Part shown: positions 41,460 to 53,864 of the stretch, piece after piece
Layout: each line of letters starts with the position of its first letter
How positions within the stretch are numbered: position 1 is the first letter of the stretch
Origin: Pisolithus tinctorius
Lineage: Eukaryota; Basidiomycota; Agaricomycetes; Boletales; Pisolithaceae
Assembly (NCBI GenBank): GCA_024663395.1
Contig: JANFAH010000141.1
Location: forward strand, 1-58,945
Length of the DNA: 58,945 nucleotides
Direction: 5' to 3'
The notes under the pieces: generated by a model
Told to the model about the DNA's origin: nothing
Database searches by the model: none
Seen by the model: the letters and a program-made list of their open reading frames with translations, nothing else
Translations under genes and position numbers: made by a program

Positions 41460-42555
41460 ATGAGCCAGCTCTGGCGGTATGTATCCTGTCTCTGTCATTG
41501 TAACTTGAAGACAGGCAGACTCCGTGACCAGTCCGTGGCTCATGAGTGTAGAAATTTTGCTAAGTCCTTCAAACTCCGACCAACTTGCACCTCTGCAATT
41601 GCCCACCAGAGCCAGCTGCAGATTGAGGAAGTACTGCCTCTTATGATTCAAGCTGAACCCCCCACGACTCCTGTATCAATGCGATCCAGTTTTTGCAAAC
41701 CCCTCAGGTCCTCCCCATGTAGCACTCAGCCCTCATCACCTCTTTCATGCAGTGCTTATCCGGCCCCACTCAGCAGTCAGCTTTCCTCCCCCCTGCCCTC
41801 AAGCATTGCTCCATTGTCGCCTGGCGGCCCCGAGGACACTCCCAACGCCACTATGGCTCCAGAGAGAACCACAGGGAGGGGTCCGCAGACTGCAAGGATT
41901 GCTCGCATAAAGTTTTCACCTTATCCCAAGCTGGACATTGGGGAGGCTGTGGAGCTCCGCTTTGTGAGGAAGTCTCTGAGAGGAGGAGCAGGAGTTATTC
42001 ACCCGAACGATGCTAGAGATGTATTACTCCCTTGCTCTTTCTAACATCGTGGAATCCTAATTCATTGCCTCACAGGGGAAATTCCTTTTTTGCAACAGTA
42101 TCAAGGACCCTCCAGACATGGTGATAAAAGAGGCGGTCTTGATGAAACATGCAGGTCGCAAGACTAGGCGCTATCAAGTGCTGTCCTCAGCCTGGGAGCT
42201 CAGGGAAGCTGAGCACTACAGCAATTTTATGAAATATATCTATCAAGCTGACCATAAGAAGTATGGGGAGTATCTGGGGGATGGACAAGGTGATGTGGAT
42301 CTGGATCATGCGGCAGAAATAGATGATGCGGAGAACTTCCTAGCCTTCGGCCGTGAGGCGTACAATGAGGATATTATGACATTTCAGACTACGAACACCC
42401 AGCTCAATCAACTTGAAGAGGAAGTGCAATGCTGTGTTCACGACTCATCAAGCGAGTTTGATGGCTCATCAGATTGCAATGCCGGTGACAGATATGTGGA
42501 GTTGGGTGTGAATGACAGCAAGGATGGCCTTATGGGTCCAGTAGATAGCACATAA
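41460..42555 (+). CDS. Unrecognised spliced gene, divergent from Plavaka
   Basis: Open frame from 41460 or, more likely, the ATG near 41680. It has a Ser/Pro-rich N-terminal part (SSPLSCSAYPAPLSSQLSSP), then a basic block ARIARIKFSPYPKLDIGEAV and ELRFVRKSLRGG. A likely intron (GTATTACTCC near 42018 to CCTCACAG at about 42076) leads to KFLFCNSIKDPPDMVIKEAV, a helical stretch (WELREAEHYSNFMKYIYQAD) and an acidic end with a stop at 42555. No domain recognised. Its 5' end lies within 100-300 bp of the Plavaka gene's 5' end, so it may be a second gene of that element; this is inference from position only. Confidence 0.4.
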
Positions 42556-42766
42556 CTGATGACTCAGAAATGAAAGGTGAGGCCTGCACACTTTATTTAT
42601 GAACATTAGCTGATCGCCTTGCAGTAGCTCTGCCGTTCACCTACTCGAAAATGTGGCTATGTAGTGCCCCAAATGTACTATTTACCCTCCATTTGATATA
42701 TGATGATCAAACGATATCTTGTGTGCCTCAATCCGGTTTCTTCCCTCTTCCGTCACTCCCACCACC

Positions 42767-44296
42767 ATGGATTGGCCAATTTTCAGAGATGAGGTAAGCT
42801 TTGATAGACCCACCGATTCACTAACTAACAAATGTTCTATCACAGGGATACTTAGAAGTGACTGGCCAGGGCGAAGGAAGTCGTGATGGTCTTGACACCA
42901 GCCACCATGTTCCCTCAGAGCTCAACACTCAAATCGATTGTTACAACATTAGCACGATAAATACCATGTATCATCCCCCATCGACAACCATCTATCATCC
43001 CCCATCAGTGAACATCTATCACCCGCCGTCGAATCATCCCCCATCAGTGAACGTCTATCACCTGCTGTTGATGGATATCAGCTATCCTCCCGCATCTCTG
43101 TTCAATCCATCGTCGATCTTCGCACCTCGTGAGATTGAACAACTTACTGAAAACCCACGTCACCCGGAACTGGTGATTTCCACCCGCAGCACACAGTCAC
43201 AGATGCCACATGACAGAGTATTTTCTGCTCACGTTGTGATGACAGGGGACAGGCCAAACCAGCGGGGGGAAGTTGCCAGAGGTGAGGAATTTGACCGTAT
43301 TCACATCGTCCCAGATAGGGAACGACCAGTTCAAAACTCAACCCAGCCGACCAAGCGCATCCATTTACCTGTTCTCCCCACTGATGATCCCCCTGCAGCC
43401 AACACCCCGACGTTAGTCCCCATTGATCTCCAGCCAACCGCAACTACGCATATCCCTGACTATGTCGTGAAGCGCTTCAAGGACGAAGCCAAGAAAGAAC
43501 TTCGTCGATACTTCATGATGGAGCGACCAATATGGACGACTGCCAATTCCAAGTACATCAAAGACTTAGCGATTCGTCTTGTGGAAGGCATATTCAGGTC
43601 CTCAGGCAGTGAGTACCAGATACCAGGAGCGACTCATTACTGACATGGAATAGGAGCTTGGTTGGATTCAAAGAAAAACATGAAGACATTCCGCGATAAT
43701 GCAAAACATACGCTTCACGAGGTCACCAGTACGTTCAAGACCATCGCTTGATTAACTCTCAAGGACTCGTATAATTTGCACGTGCCCATTGATGCGCCAC
43801 ATACAACTCGGATTGCTGAGACATGGAGAACCAGTGTGGAACCCCTCCTTGTCGGATGGGATTTTGTCGATGAAGAAGTTCTGGTATGTCTTTCCCCATG
43901 TGCCTTTATGACAGATTAATGTTTTTGGTAGCTTCCAACAGGACAAACAGTGTCTGGCTTCTTCAACTGCTGTGCCGTGAGCACCATCATTCATGAAGCC
44001 ATATTCTCGCCTTGTCACCAACTGTCGTCCGTCATCCCCCCCAACACTGAAAATCTCGATCGTCTATCGCCTTCACCATCACCATCATTCGGTGGGGGCT
44101 CACAAACCTCGTCAGGGGCCGTGAGGCCGAGTTTGAGGCAGATACATACGAACCTCACTACAATAATGCCCTTCGACATATTCAGGACCTTAGGAGTGAA
44201 GGACCTATTACTACACTAGACCATTTCTCAGAATTTACTGCTAGCATTTTGGCATGTGGAAGGGAACTTGTAGAACACTATTCACAGTGTACATAA
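42767..44296 (+). CDS. Unrecognised spliced gene with YHPPS repeats
   Basis: Short first exon MDWPIFRDE (42767-42793), intron to 42845, exon 2 (42846-43608) with four to five copies of a YHPPS motif (42969-43070) and the helical end VVKRFKDEAKKELRRYFMME. Exons at 43654-43721 (AWLDSKKNMKTFRDNAKHTL) and 43764-43882 (LHVPIDAPHTTRIAETW) use clean introns; the 43722-43763 intron also removes an in-frame TGA. The exon from 43932 reads LPTGQTVSGFFNCC. A further intron ending GTCAG near 44115 gives GREAEFEADTYEPHYNNALR to SILACGRELVEHYSQCT and TAA at 44294. I recognise no family. Correct splicing of six exons supports a functional gene. Confidence 0.55.
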
Positions 44297-44592
44297 GCTC
44301 GTAACAATCTATGACTAGTACTACACCTGATAATCAGTGTTCTTGTCTCCAATGACAACATTGATAAGATGACATCGGCGCTGGGATCTTGGTAAGGCTG
44401 TGGTAAATAGGCCGTACACTTCTCATAATTCACAAGCGAGCTAAATGGAGAAAATTCTAAACGGGGAGTGGTATAACCTGCTCACTTGCTCGTGTAGTTT
44501 TGCAGATGTACCACGACGACGGGCTTCACACTGATCCTTGCACGTCTTAAACTCCATATTCTGAAGTACACAGAATTGTATCTTACATTAAA

Positions 44593-45945
44593 ATGGCTTC
44601 TGGTCGTATCAAGAAGTGGTTCAAGTCGCTCGGCAGTCATTCGCATCGTGTCAGCCAGAGCGATCCAAACGATATAGCTCCTGCTGCAACTGAAGCTATG
44701 GCTGCAGGTATGATATTGTTTCTAGCCTGCGAAACATGACATACTTGATATGGGGACTCAGAGGCTAGCGATCTTGTTGGTGATATGGCGAATCCAGTTC
44801 CCCCTCAGATTGAAGTTACTCTGCGAGGTATTACTGTCACTCTTCGTGAAATCCAAATTGTCTAACGCAAAGTCGCAGAAACTACGTCTTCTGGACCTGC
44901 TTACCGTCTCAATTCTGAGATGGCTCAAGAATACATGAAAAAAATTGAGCACTTTTGAATTCTGGTCATGGGCAGAGCAAATGCTGGTAAAACCACCGTC
45001 CTTCAAAGAGTCTGCAACTCTACAGAGAGGCCAGAGGTCTTCGATGGGAAAGGAAACAAGGTATAGTACCTATAGGGTGGGTGAAAAATATCTAACAATT
45101 TCAGATTGATGGTGATGTCTTGCAAGGCACGCTGAATGTAAGATGCCACAATGACTTGTGGAAATTGATATTGATGCTGAGTGCTCTCAGCGTGGCATCC
45201 ATAATATTGAGCAAGAGCTCGTGTTTCGTAGTAACCCAGGCTTTGTGTTCCATGACTCCTGTGGGTTCGAAGCAGGTTCCACCCGACAGTTTGATGAGAT
45301 GAGGAAATTTGTGGTTGAACATGGAACCATGGGGAGGGTGAATGAACGAATCCATGCCATTGGTAAGGAATACATTGTGGGTAACTACAGGCTAAGGGAA
45401 CAGATGAATGTAGGTTTTGCATCCCCATGACAGACTACCATAGGACAGTAACTGTGGCTGAGCAGAAATTCTTCAATGAGTGTAACACAGGTCATGGTAA
45501 GAACAAAACCTCCACAGATATGATTGCATGTGACTAACCTTCTGCTTAGTTCCTGTGATAGTGCTATTGACCAAGGTGGAAGTCTTGAACCTCCCTGCAT
45601 TTGAGGGGCTTCTGGGTCAAGGTTTGGCCCTAGATGAGGCAAAGGAAAGGGTAGCAGAAAAGCAGGGAGAACTGTTGGAAAAGTGGCTTGCACACATAAA
45701 ACATGAGCTTGGCAAGTGCAAGTTTCCACCTAAAGGATATGTATCACTTCAGAGTGGGTGTTTCATCACTCAGAGATAGTGCTACTAGAAAATCCTGGTG
45801 GCAGAGATGCATCAAGAGAGTGCAGAATGCAGTGCTTTGATACAGTGCACAGCAGATGTGTTGAATGAGGAAGGTTTACAAGGCTTACTTGTGTCAACAG
45901 AACAGTCAGGGATTGCACTATGTGTTCAATATGCTGTGCACAGGT
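44593..45945 (+). pseudogene. P-loop GTPase of an expanded fungal family, decayed
   Basis: Starts MASGRIKKWFKSLGSHSH; exons then give the Walker A motif VMGRANAGKTTVLQRV, HNIEQELVFRSNPGFVFHDS and CGFEAG (G3-type DSCG), RIHAI joined to FCIPMTDYHRTV, and VPVIVLLTKVEVLNL (G4-like TKVE). A final part reads ECSALIQCTADVLNEEGLQG, LLVSTEQSGIALCVQYAVH. Introns at 44708, 45062, 45139, 45362 and 45495 are GT-AG. A TGA replaces a residue just before ILVMGRANAGKT, and two more stops follow ITQR. The family resembles AIG1/septin-like P-loop proteins widespread in Agaricomycetes. CG dinucleotides are present in the first half and vanish in the second, and satellite DNA begins just beyond. Confidence 0.75.
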
Positions 45946-46149
45946 AAATAGGCAAGTGGATTTTGGTGGAGATACTGACATTCTGAAGGTCATTGAGAAA
46001 AAAAATGGAGCTAGGTTTCATGGGAAGATCGCAGGCAGATGTAAAAGAGTTGGAATGTGATTTGCTGAAATGGCTTCCAAATTGTCATGTAAGGTGACCA
46101 AATTCTTCTAACATATGATGTCAATGATGCTCCCAATGTGTGTTTCTTT

Positions 46150-49100
46150 GCATGCATTAACAGGAAGTGAGTAATAATGGTATGCTCATGCTGGATTTGG
46201 TGCTGGGCTCATTCATACTCTTAATGTTGTTGGCATGACAGTATGTGAGTGGTTTTATCACATGTTTAGCTGGATGTCTGCTCAATGGTCTCATTTTCAC
46301 TCTTGATATTGGTGGCATGTCAGGGGGTGAGAGATTTGATGGCATGCATAGCTGGATGTTTGCTCAATGGCCTCACTTGCACTCCTAATGTTGGTGGCAT
46401 GACAGCTGGTGAGTGATTTGATGGCATGTTTAGCTGAATGTCTGTTCAATAGCCTCACTTGCTCCCTTGATGTTGGTCACATGGCAGTGGGTGAGTGATT
46501 TCTTGGCATGTTTAGCTGGTTGTCCATTGAATGGCCTCAATTGGCATGACAGGATGTGAGAGATTTGATGGCATGTTTAGCTGGATGTCTGTTCAATAGC
46601 CTCACTTGCACTCTTGATGTTGGTGGCTTGACAGGAGGTGAGTGATGTGATGGCATAATTTGGCTGGATGTCTAATCAGTGGCCTCACTTGGCATGACAG
46701 GATGTAAGTTATTTCATGGCATGTTTAGTTGGATTTCTGTTCAATGGCTGAATATGAACTGTTGGGTGGTGGTGGTATGACAGGATGTGAGTGATATGAT
46801 GGCATGTTTAGCTGGATGTCTGCTTAATAGCCTCACTTGCACTCTTGATGTGGGTGGCATCACAGCTTGGTGAGTGATTTCATGGCATCTTTAGTTGGAT
46901 GTCTGATCAATGGCCTCACTTGCACTCTTGATGTTGGTGGCATCACAGGATGTAAGTGATTTGGATGGCATGTTTAGTGGATGTCTGATCAATGGCCTTC
47001 CTTGCACTGGGGATGTCAATGGCAGGACAGGATGTGGGTGATTGGATGGCATGTGTAACTTGATGTTTGCTGAGTGGCCTCACTTGCACTCTTGATGTTG
47101 GTGGCATGACAGGGGGTGGTGGTTTCATGGCAGGTTTAGCTGGATATCGGCTAAATGGTCTCACCTGCACTCTTGATGTTGGTGGCATGACAGGGGGTGA
47201 GTGATTTGATGCCATGTTTAGTTGGATGTCTGCTGAATGACATCACTTGCACCCTTGATGTTGGTGACATGACAGAGGGTGAGTGATTTCTTGGCATGTT
47301 TAGCTGGATGGCCTGTGAAATGGACTCACTTGCATGCCAGGATGTGAGTGATATGATGGCATATTTGGCTGGATGTCTGCTCAATGGCACCACTTTGCAC
47401 TGTTGATGTTGCTGGGATGACAGCTTGTGAGTAATTGGATGGCATGTTCAGCTGGACGTCTGCTCAAGCCTCACTTGCACTCTTGATGTTGGTGGCATGG
47501 CAGGATGTGGGTGATTTGATAGCATGTTTAGCTGGATATCTGCTCAATGGCCTCACTGGCACTCTTGATGGCATGACAGGATGTGAGTGATTTGATGGCA
47601 TGGTTAATTGGATGTCTGCTCAGTGGCCTCACTTGGCATGACAGGATGTGAGTGATTTCATGGAATGCCTAGTTGAATGTCTGCTCAATGACCTCACTTG
47701 CACTCTTGATGTTGATGGCATGACAGCATGTAGGTGATTTCATGACATATTTAGCTGCATGTTTGTTGAATGGCCTCAATTGGCATGACAGGATGTGAGT
47801 GATTTGGCTGGATACCTGCTCAGTGGCCCCACCTGCACTGATGATGTTGGTGGCATGATGGCAGGTGTATGATTTGATGGCATGTTTACCTGGACATCTG
47901 CTCAATGGCCTTACTTGACATGACAGGATGTGAGTGATTAGATGGCATGTTGTGCCAGATGTTTGCTCAATGACCTTGTGCTCTTGATATTGGTGGCATG
48001 ACAGTGGGTGAGTGATATCATGGCATGTTTAGCAGGATGTCTGCTCAATGGCATCATTTGCACTCTTGGTGTTGGTGGCATGACAGCTTGTGAGTGGTTT
48101 GGTGGCATGTTTTGCTGGATGTCTGCTCAATGACCTCACTTGCACTCTTGATGTTGGTGGCATGGCAGGATGTGAGCAATTTGATGCCATGTTTAGTTAA
48201 ATGTCTGTTAAATGGCCTCACTTGCACTCTTGATATTGGTGGCATCATAGGATGTGAGTTATTTGATGCCATGTTTAGCTGGATGTCTCATCAGTGCCTT
48301 CCTTGCACCCCTGATGTTGGTGGCAAGACAGGATGTCAGTAGTTTGATAGCATGTTTAGCTGGATGTCTGCTCAATGGCCTCACTTGCACTCTTGATGTT
48401 GGTGGCTTGGCAGGATGTGAGTAATTTGATGGCATGTTTAGCTGGATGTCTGCTCAATGGCATCATTTGCATTCTTGGTGTTGGTGGCATGACAGCTTGT
48501 GAGTGATTTAGTGGCTTGTTTTACTGGATGTCTGCTCAATGACCTCATTTACACTCTTGATGTTGGTGGCATGGAAGAATGTGAGTGATGTGATGCCATG
48601 TGTAGCTGGATGTTTGTTCAGTGTCCTCACCTGCACTCTTGATGTTTGTGGCATGGCAGCTTGTGAGTGGTTTGATGGCATGTTTAGCCAGATATCTGCT
48701 CAATAGCCTCACTCACACTCCTGATGTTGGTGGCATAACAGCTTGTGAGTGATTTCATTGCATGCTCACCTGGATGTCTGATGAATACCCTCCCTTGCAC
48801 TCATTATTTTGATGGCATGACAGGAGGTGAGTGACTTGATGGCATGTTTAGCTTGATGTATGCTGCATGGCTTGACTTGGACCTCTTGATGTGGGTGGCA
48901 TGACAGTGGGTGAGTGATATGGTGGCATTTTTAGCTGGATATTTGCTCAATGTCTTCACTTGCACTCTTGATGTTGGTGGTATGACAGCTTGTGAGTGAT
49001 TTCATTGCATGTTTAGTTGCATGTCTGCTTAATGGCCTCACTTGTACTCCTGATGTTGGTGGCATGACAGGATGTGAGTTATTTGGTGGCATTTTTAGCT

Positions 49101-49163
49101 GGATGTATGTTCAATGGCCTCATTCACAATTTTGATGTTGGTCACATTGCAGCAGGTGAGTCA
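46150..49163. repeat. About 82-bp satellite array, left part
   Basis: Around 36 head-to-tail copies of a unit containing GTTTAGCTGGATGTCTGCTC, CACTTGCACTCTTGATGTTG and GGCATGACAGGATGTGAGTG. Spacing of the CTCTTGATG block is 81-83 bp (for example 48063, 48145, 48227). Some units are shortened to about 64 bp. Short minus-strand frames here repeat peptides such as SRVQVRPFSRHP; they are frames across the repeat, not genes. Confidence 0.93.
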
Positions 49164-49165
49164 TA

Positions 49166-50736
49166 CAGTGAGGGACAAAAGCGTTGCAATGTTTGTGAGG
49201 TGTGAATTGTTGCTGATGTAGCTCGGGCTATTCTGCACAGATAATCATGATACCTATACCATTGGAAAGGGATGACTCTAAGCTTTCCAGAGCACTAAGG
49301 TTCAGTCAAAACAAAGCAATACATGCTGAGATACACCCTATTCTTTCCAAAAAGTGCATTGCAATGCTTTTGTCCCTGACTGGTGAAATCATGAAATGTG
49401 ACCTTTTGATGGGATTGCGGGCATGGAGGATGGGAAAAAATGCTTACATAATAAACCACATGATCATCCAGATGATTTATCAGCATGTAAACAATGACAA
49501 ACATTGGACTTGTACCATTAATCCTCCCTCTTTTACCACAACTCATGAAATCATCTCTCTAGCTCACATGGTCATTTTCTCAAGGAATTCTTATCAAATA
49601 CTGGTAGCCACCACAGTGCCATCAGTATAACATGCTCTCAGAACCATCAGGCCCTTAAAAAACCTGCTGTCAGTCATTTCCTGGACTGTTTCCCCCCCAT
49701 GCCTGATGTGTTCTGGGACTAATCAGTACTTGGAAGGCTGAAAATGTTGTGGAGGTCAATCTGGCACTTCAGAACATGATGTACAAACCAGTCCCCTCTC
49801 AACCAATGCATTTCTGGCACAGGAAAACATTTATGGAAGTTGGGGTGAGACAAAACCTCCTTGTGCTCTGAGCACCATAAGAGGGTTCACTAGATCTTGC
49901 TCTGATCTGAACTGTAGATGACTGGGGAAGGATTATTTGGTCATATGTGACCAAAGGCAATATTCAGGGCCAGATGGAAGCACAGGATTCTGCTCCATGG
50001 CAGTTCAGTAGCATATCCTTCTGATGACACCCAGGGGTAAAGAGGATTTTGTCTTGCCCTAACTTCCATACCACTGTCCCTGTGCCAGAAATGCATTGGT
50101 TGAGAGGGGACTGGTTTGTACATCATGTTCTGAAGTGCCAGATTGACCTCCACAACATTTTCAGCCTTCCAAGTACTGATTAGTCCCAGAACACATCAGG
50201 CATGGGGGGGGAAACAGTCCAGGAAATGACTGACAGCAGGTTTTTTAAGGGCCTGATGGTTCTGAGAGCATGTTATACTGATGGCACTGTGGTGGCTACC
50301 AGTATTTGATAAGAATTCCTTGAGAAAATGACCATGTGAGCTAGAGAGATGATTTCATGAGTTGTGGTAAAAGAGGGAGGATTAATGGTACAAGTCCAAT
50401 GTTTGTCATTGTTTACATGCTGATAAATCATCTGGATGATCATGTGGTTTATTATGTAAGCATTTTTTCCCATCCTCCATGCCCGCAATCCCATCAAAGG
50501 TCACATTTCATGATTTCACCAGTCAGGGACAAAAGCATTGCAATGCACTTTTTGGAAAGAATAGGGTGTATCTCAGCATGTATTGCTTTGTTTTGACTGA
50601 ACCTTAGTGCTCTGGAAAGCTTAGAGTCATCCCTTTCCAATGGTATAGGTATCATGATTATCTGTGCAGAATAGCCCGAGCTACATCAGCAACAATTCAC
50701 ACCTCACAAACATTGCAACGCTTTTGTCCCTCACTG
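49166..50736. mobile_element. Palindromic Tc1-type non-autonomous element (1.57 kb fold-back)
   Basis: Inserted in the satellite with TA on both sides (49164-49165, 50737-50738). The two halves are near-identical inverted repeats of about 780 bp meeting around 49950, so the element is one long hairpin. Ends are CAGTGAGGGACAAAAGCGTT. An inverted copy of the end motif lies 217 bp in from each end (CATTGCAATGCTTTTGTCCC ending 49382, and its mirror from 50520). No transposase is encoded; the 127-residue frame at 49247 is repeated in inverse on the other arm. Confidence 0.9.
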
Positions 50737-50738
50737 TA

Positions 50739-52200
50739 TAATGGCAGGTTTAGCTGGATGTTTGCTCAATGGCCTTGCTTGGCATGACAGCTTGTGAGTG
50801 GCTTGATGTTGGCTCCACAGCCTCACTTTCATTCTCAATTTTGGTGTGATGACAGGATGTCAGTGATTTCATTGTATTTTTAGCTGGATGTTTGCTAAAT
50901 GACCTTGCTTGCATGCTTGATGCTTGACATGACAGGATGTGAGTGATGGGATGGCATGTTTAGCTGCATGCTTGCTGAATGCCCTCACCTGCACCATTAA
51001 TGTTGGTGGCATGACAGCTTGTGAGTGATTTGATGCCATGTTCAACTGGATGTCTGCTTAATGGCCTCACTTGCACTCTTGATATTGTTGGTAAGACAGC
51101 TTGTGAGTGATTTGATGGGATTTTCAGTTAGGTGTCCACTCAATGGCCTTAATCATACTCTTGATGTTGGTTGTGTGACAGCATGTGAGTGATTTGATCA
51201 CTTGTTTAGCTAGATGTCTTCTCAATAGCCTCTCTTGTACTCTTGATGTTGGTGGTGTGACAGTGGGTGAGCATTTCATGGCATCTTTACCTGGATGTCT
51301 GCCTAATGGCCTCAATTGCACTCATGATGTTGACTGGATGGCAGGAGGTGAGTGATTTCATAGCAGGTTAGCTTGATGTCTGTTTGATGTTGGTGGCATG
51401 ACAGGAGGTGAGTGATTTGATATTGTGTTTAGATGGATGTCTGCTTAATGGCATCACTTGCACTCTTGATGTTGGTGGCCTGACAGCATGTGAGTGGTTT
51501 GATGGCATGTTTAGCTGGATGTCTGCTCAATGGCCCCATTTGACATCTTGGTGTTGGTTGTTTGACAGCATGTGAGTCATTCCATGGCAAGTTCAGCTGA
51601 AGGTCTGCTTAATGGCCTCATATTCACTCTTGATGTTGGTGGCATGGCAGCGGGTAAGTGATTTGATGGCATGTTTAGCTGCATATTTGCTCAATGGCCT
51701 TACTTGCACTCCTGATGTTGGTGGCATGACAGTGGGTGAGTGATTTGATGGCATGTTTAGCTGTGTGTTGGCTCAATTGCCTCACTTGAAATCTTGTTGG
51801 TTGTGTGGCAGTGTGTGAGTCATTTGATGGCATGTTTAGCTCAATATCTGCTCATTGGCCTCACTTGCATTGTTGCTGTTGGTGACATGACAGCATGTGA
51901 GTGATTTGATGGCATTTTTAGCTGGATATTTGCTCAACATCCTCACTTGCACTTCTGATGTTGGTGGCATGACAGTGGGTGAGTGGTTTTATGGATGTTT
52001 AGCTGGGTGTCTACTCAATGGTCTCATTTTGAACTCTTGATATTGGTGGTGTGACAGTATGTGAGTGATTTCATGCCATGTTTCACTGGATGTTTGGTCA
52101 ATGACCTTACTTGCATCCTTAATATTGGTGGTATGACAGGGGGTGAGTCATTTCATGGCATGTCTCTCTGGGTTCCTGCTCAAGGGGCTACCTCACACTG
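50739..52200. repeat. About 82-bp satellite array, right part
   Basis: Continuation of the same satellite after the palindromic insertion, about 17 more degenerate units, fading out near 52.2 kb. The unit and orientation are the same as on the left, showing that the palindrome split a single array. Confidence 0.9.
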
Positions 52201-52649
52201 CTTGTGGTGATGGTATGACAGATTGTATGTCAATTTAGTCCATCACTTGGTCTTTCCTGATTTCCTTGACTTCCATCCTTTGGGTTCCACTTGACTTGTA
52301 GGTAGTATGTGTTTCTGCCATGTGTCCTCTCCTATTTGCTAATTTTTATGCCATCCCTCAATGCCCTTGTATGGTAGAATGCGAGTGATTTCATGGTTGT
52401 TTGAGTGCATAGACTGATCACAATTGTGGGTGGTGCCTTTGGTGTGACCTTTTCTTTGGCAGGAGGTGTGCAGCCACACAGCAGTCATAACTGGCTACAT
52501 GTCTCATCCATATGTGTATCCTTTGACCATATTCATCACACATGTGCCATTACAATCCTTAGCTTGTAAGCATTGGCTTGCTACACCTCTTTCTATAAGG
52601 CAAACATATACAATAACAGGCAAAATTTGAAGTCAATACAGCTGTCCAA

Positions 52650-53024
52650 ATGCCAGCTCTACCCAAAGATGTCACTTTGTTGGGGAAGCTCCCAACTCTC
52701 CAATCAATGGCTGAACATGCCATTGGTGAGTCTGTCCCATTGCCTACACAAGATGTACTCACTTTTCCAGGATGCTTGCTTGTTGCTGAGCTTTCTTACT
52801 TTTTAATGCAGCATGGGCAACCTCTTTGGCAAGAGGCTTTGTCATTGGGTGTGGAGGAATACAACAGGTCCAATATACAGACTGCCATTTCAAAAGCTGT
52901 CAAGGCAGCTTTTCATGACCATAATGGTTATATGCATGGTTTATGTGATGCTATTTTCAAGATCATTGTTGAGCATCACATGTGTAAGTGGACAATTTCA
53001 CTATTTATGGCATTATCATTCTGA
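52650..53024 (+). CDS. Unrecognised ORF
   Basis: A 124-residue frame: MPALPKDVTLLGKLPTLQSM, then FPGCLLVAELSYFLMQHGQP, LWQEALSLGVEEYNRSNIQT and KAVKAAFHDHNGYMHGLCDA. It has the look of an amphipathic helical domain and begins just after the satellite. It could be a displaced part of a larger gene, but I see no recognisable family and no flanking exons. CG content is very low. Confidence 0.3.
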   Translation: MPALPKDVTLLGKLPTLQSMAEHAIGESVPLPTQDVLTFPGCLLVAELSYFLMQHGQPLWQEALSLGVEEYNRSNIQTAISKAVKAAFHDHNGYMHGLCDAIFKIIVEHHMCKWTISLFMALSF

Positions 53025-53386
53025 GATGTCTTCAGCAAACAAGCTGTTGATGAAGCCAACAGGCCAATAAAGTCTGTATATGGTCCAAACATTAAGAGTA
53101 GTATGTCTGGGTATGGGTGTATTGCTTATTATCAATTTGCAAGGCATGCTCAATATTCAATCTCCACTGCAACACACCTGGTATCAGTGTGATGTTGGTG
53201 TTTGTCACTCACAAATGTATATCTCTGCCATCATTTCTTCACTGATTTGAATGGTTGAATGTTGTAACATTGCATTTACTTGTATACACTGATGTGATAT
53301 AAAAATATAGAATGTATGTAACTATAGAAATGCATGTGAAACAATGGCGAATACCCCTGAATGTAAGTACCTATGGCCATGGCTTG
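53025..53386. other. No gene seen
   Basis: AT-rich sequence without a convincing frame or repeat. Confidence 0.4.
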
Positions 53387-53660
53387 TCATGTCTCAGACA
53401 AATGCAGCTTCCAGCTTCCACCATCAAGTGCAATCAACCCAAGGGCTTTAAACCACTCTGCAAGGTATTCATATGGTAATGTTATCAGTTCTGTCAAGTG
53501 TTTGGAGACATTGCATGCCTCATCTTGAGGTGCCATGATCATTGTGACAAACACCCTTGAGGGCCTTACTGGTTGTGTCACTCCCAGTTGCCCTTCATCT
53601 GGCACCATGATACTAGGTGCATGACATGCAATGCATGTCTCCTATGGCATGGCCCTCTCC
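53387..53660 (-). pseudogene. Unrecognised protein remnant
   Basis: Minus-strand frame ETCIACHAPSIMVPDEGQLG, RPSRVFVTMIMAPQDEACNV, LTELITLPYEYLAEWFKALG and WKLHLSET, then a stop. Composition is protein-like, and a parallel frame continues upstream to about 53830 (NQCGSRIRMMNLTKFIISII). I do not know the family. It may be part of a broken element gene. Confidence 0.3.
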
Positions 53661-53864
53661 AAGGCACCCTTACACCTGCAATATTCAATCTTTCTGATGA
53701 GGCCACATGCATCATCATATCATGAACCTTGAGGACAATCTCAATGATAGAGATGATGAACTTTGTGAGGTTCATCATTCTGATCCTGCTCCCACATTGG
53801 TTGAGCAGGAGGCATGCAATATCAATCATGCTTGCATCACATCTCTTGGTGGTCTTGACTACTG

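Noticed and set aside
45240..45275. GGGTTCGAAGCAGG considered as a tRNA T-arm
   Set aside because: It lies inside the GTPase coding frame (CGFEAGS) and no other tRNA arms surround it.
49247..49630. A 127-codon frame in the palindromic element, considered as a transposase
   Set aside because: No DDE or helix-turn-helix motif, and it is repeated in inverse on the other arm; the element appears non-autonomous.
46150..52200. CRISPR-like regular repeat
   Set aside because: Units are contiguous diverged tandem repeats without unique spacers, in a eukaryote.
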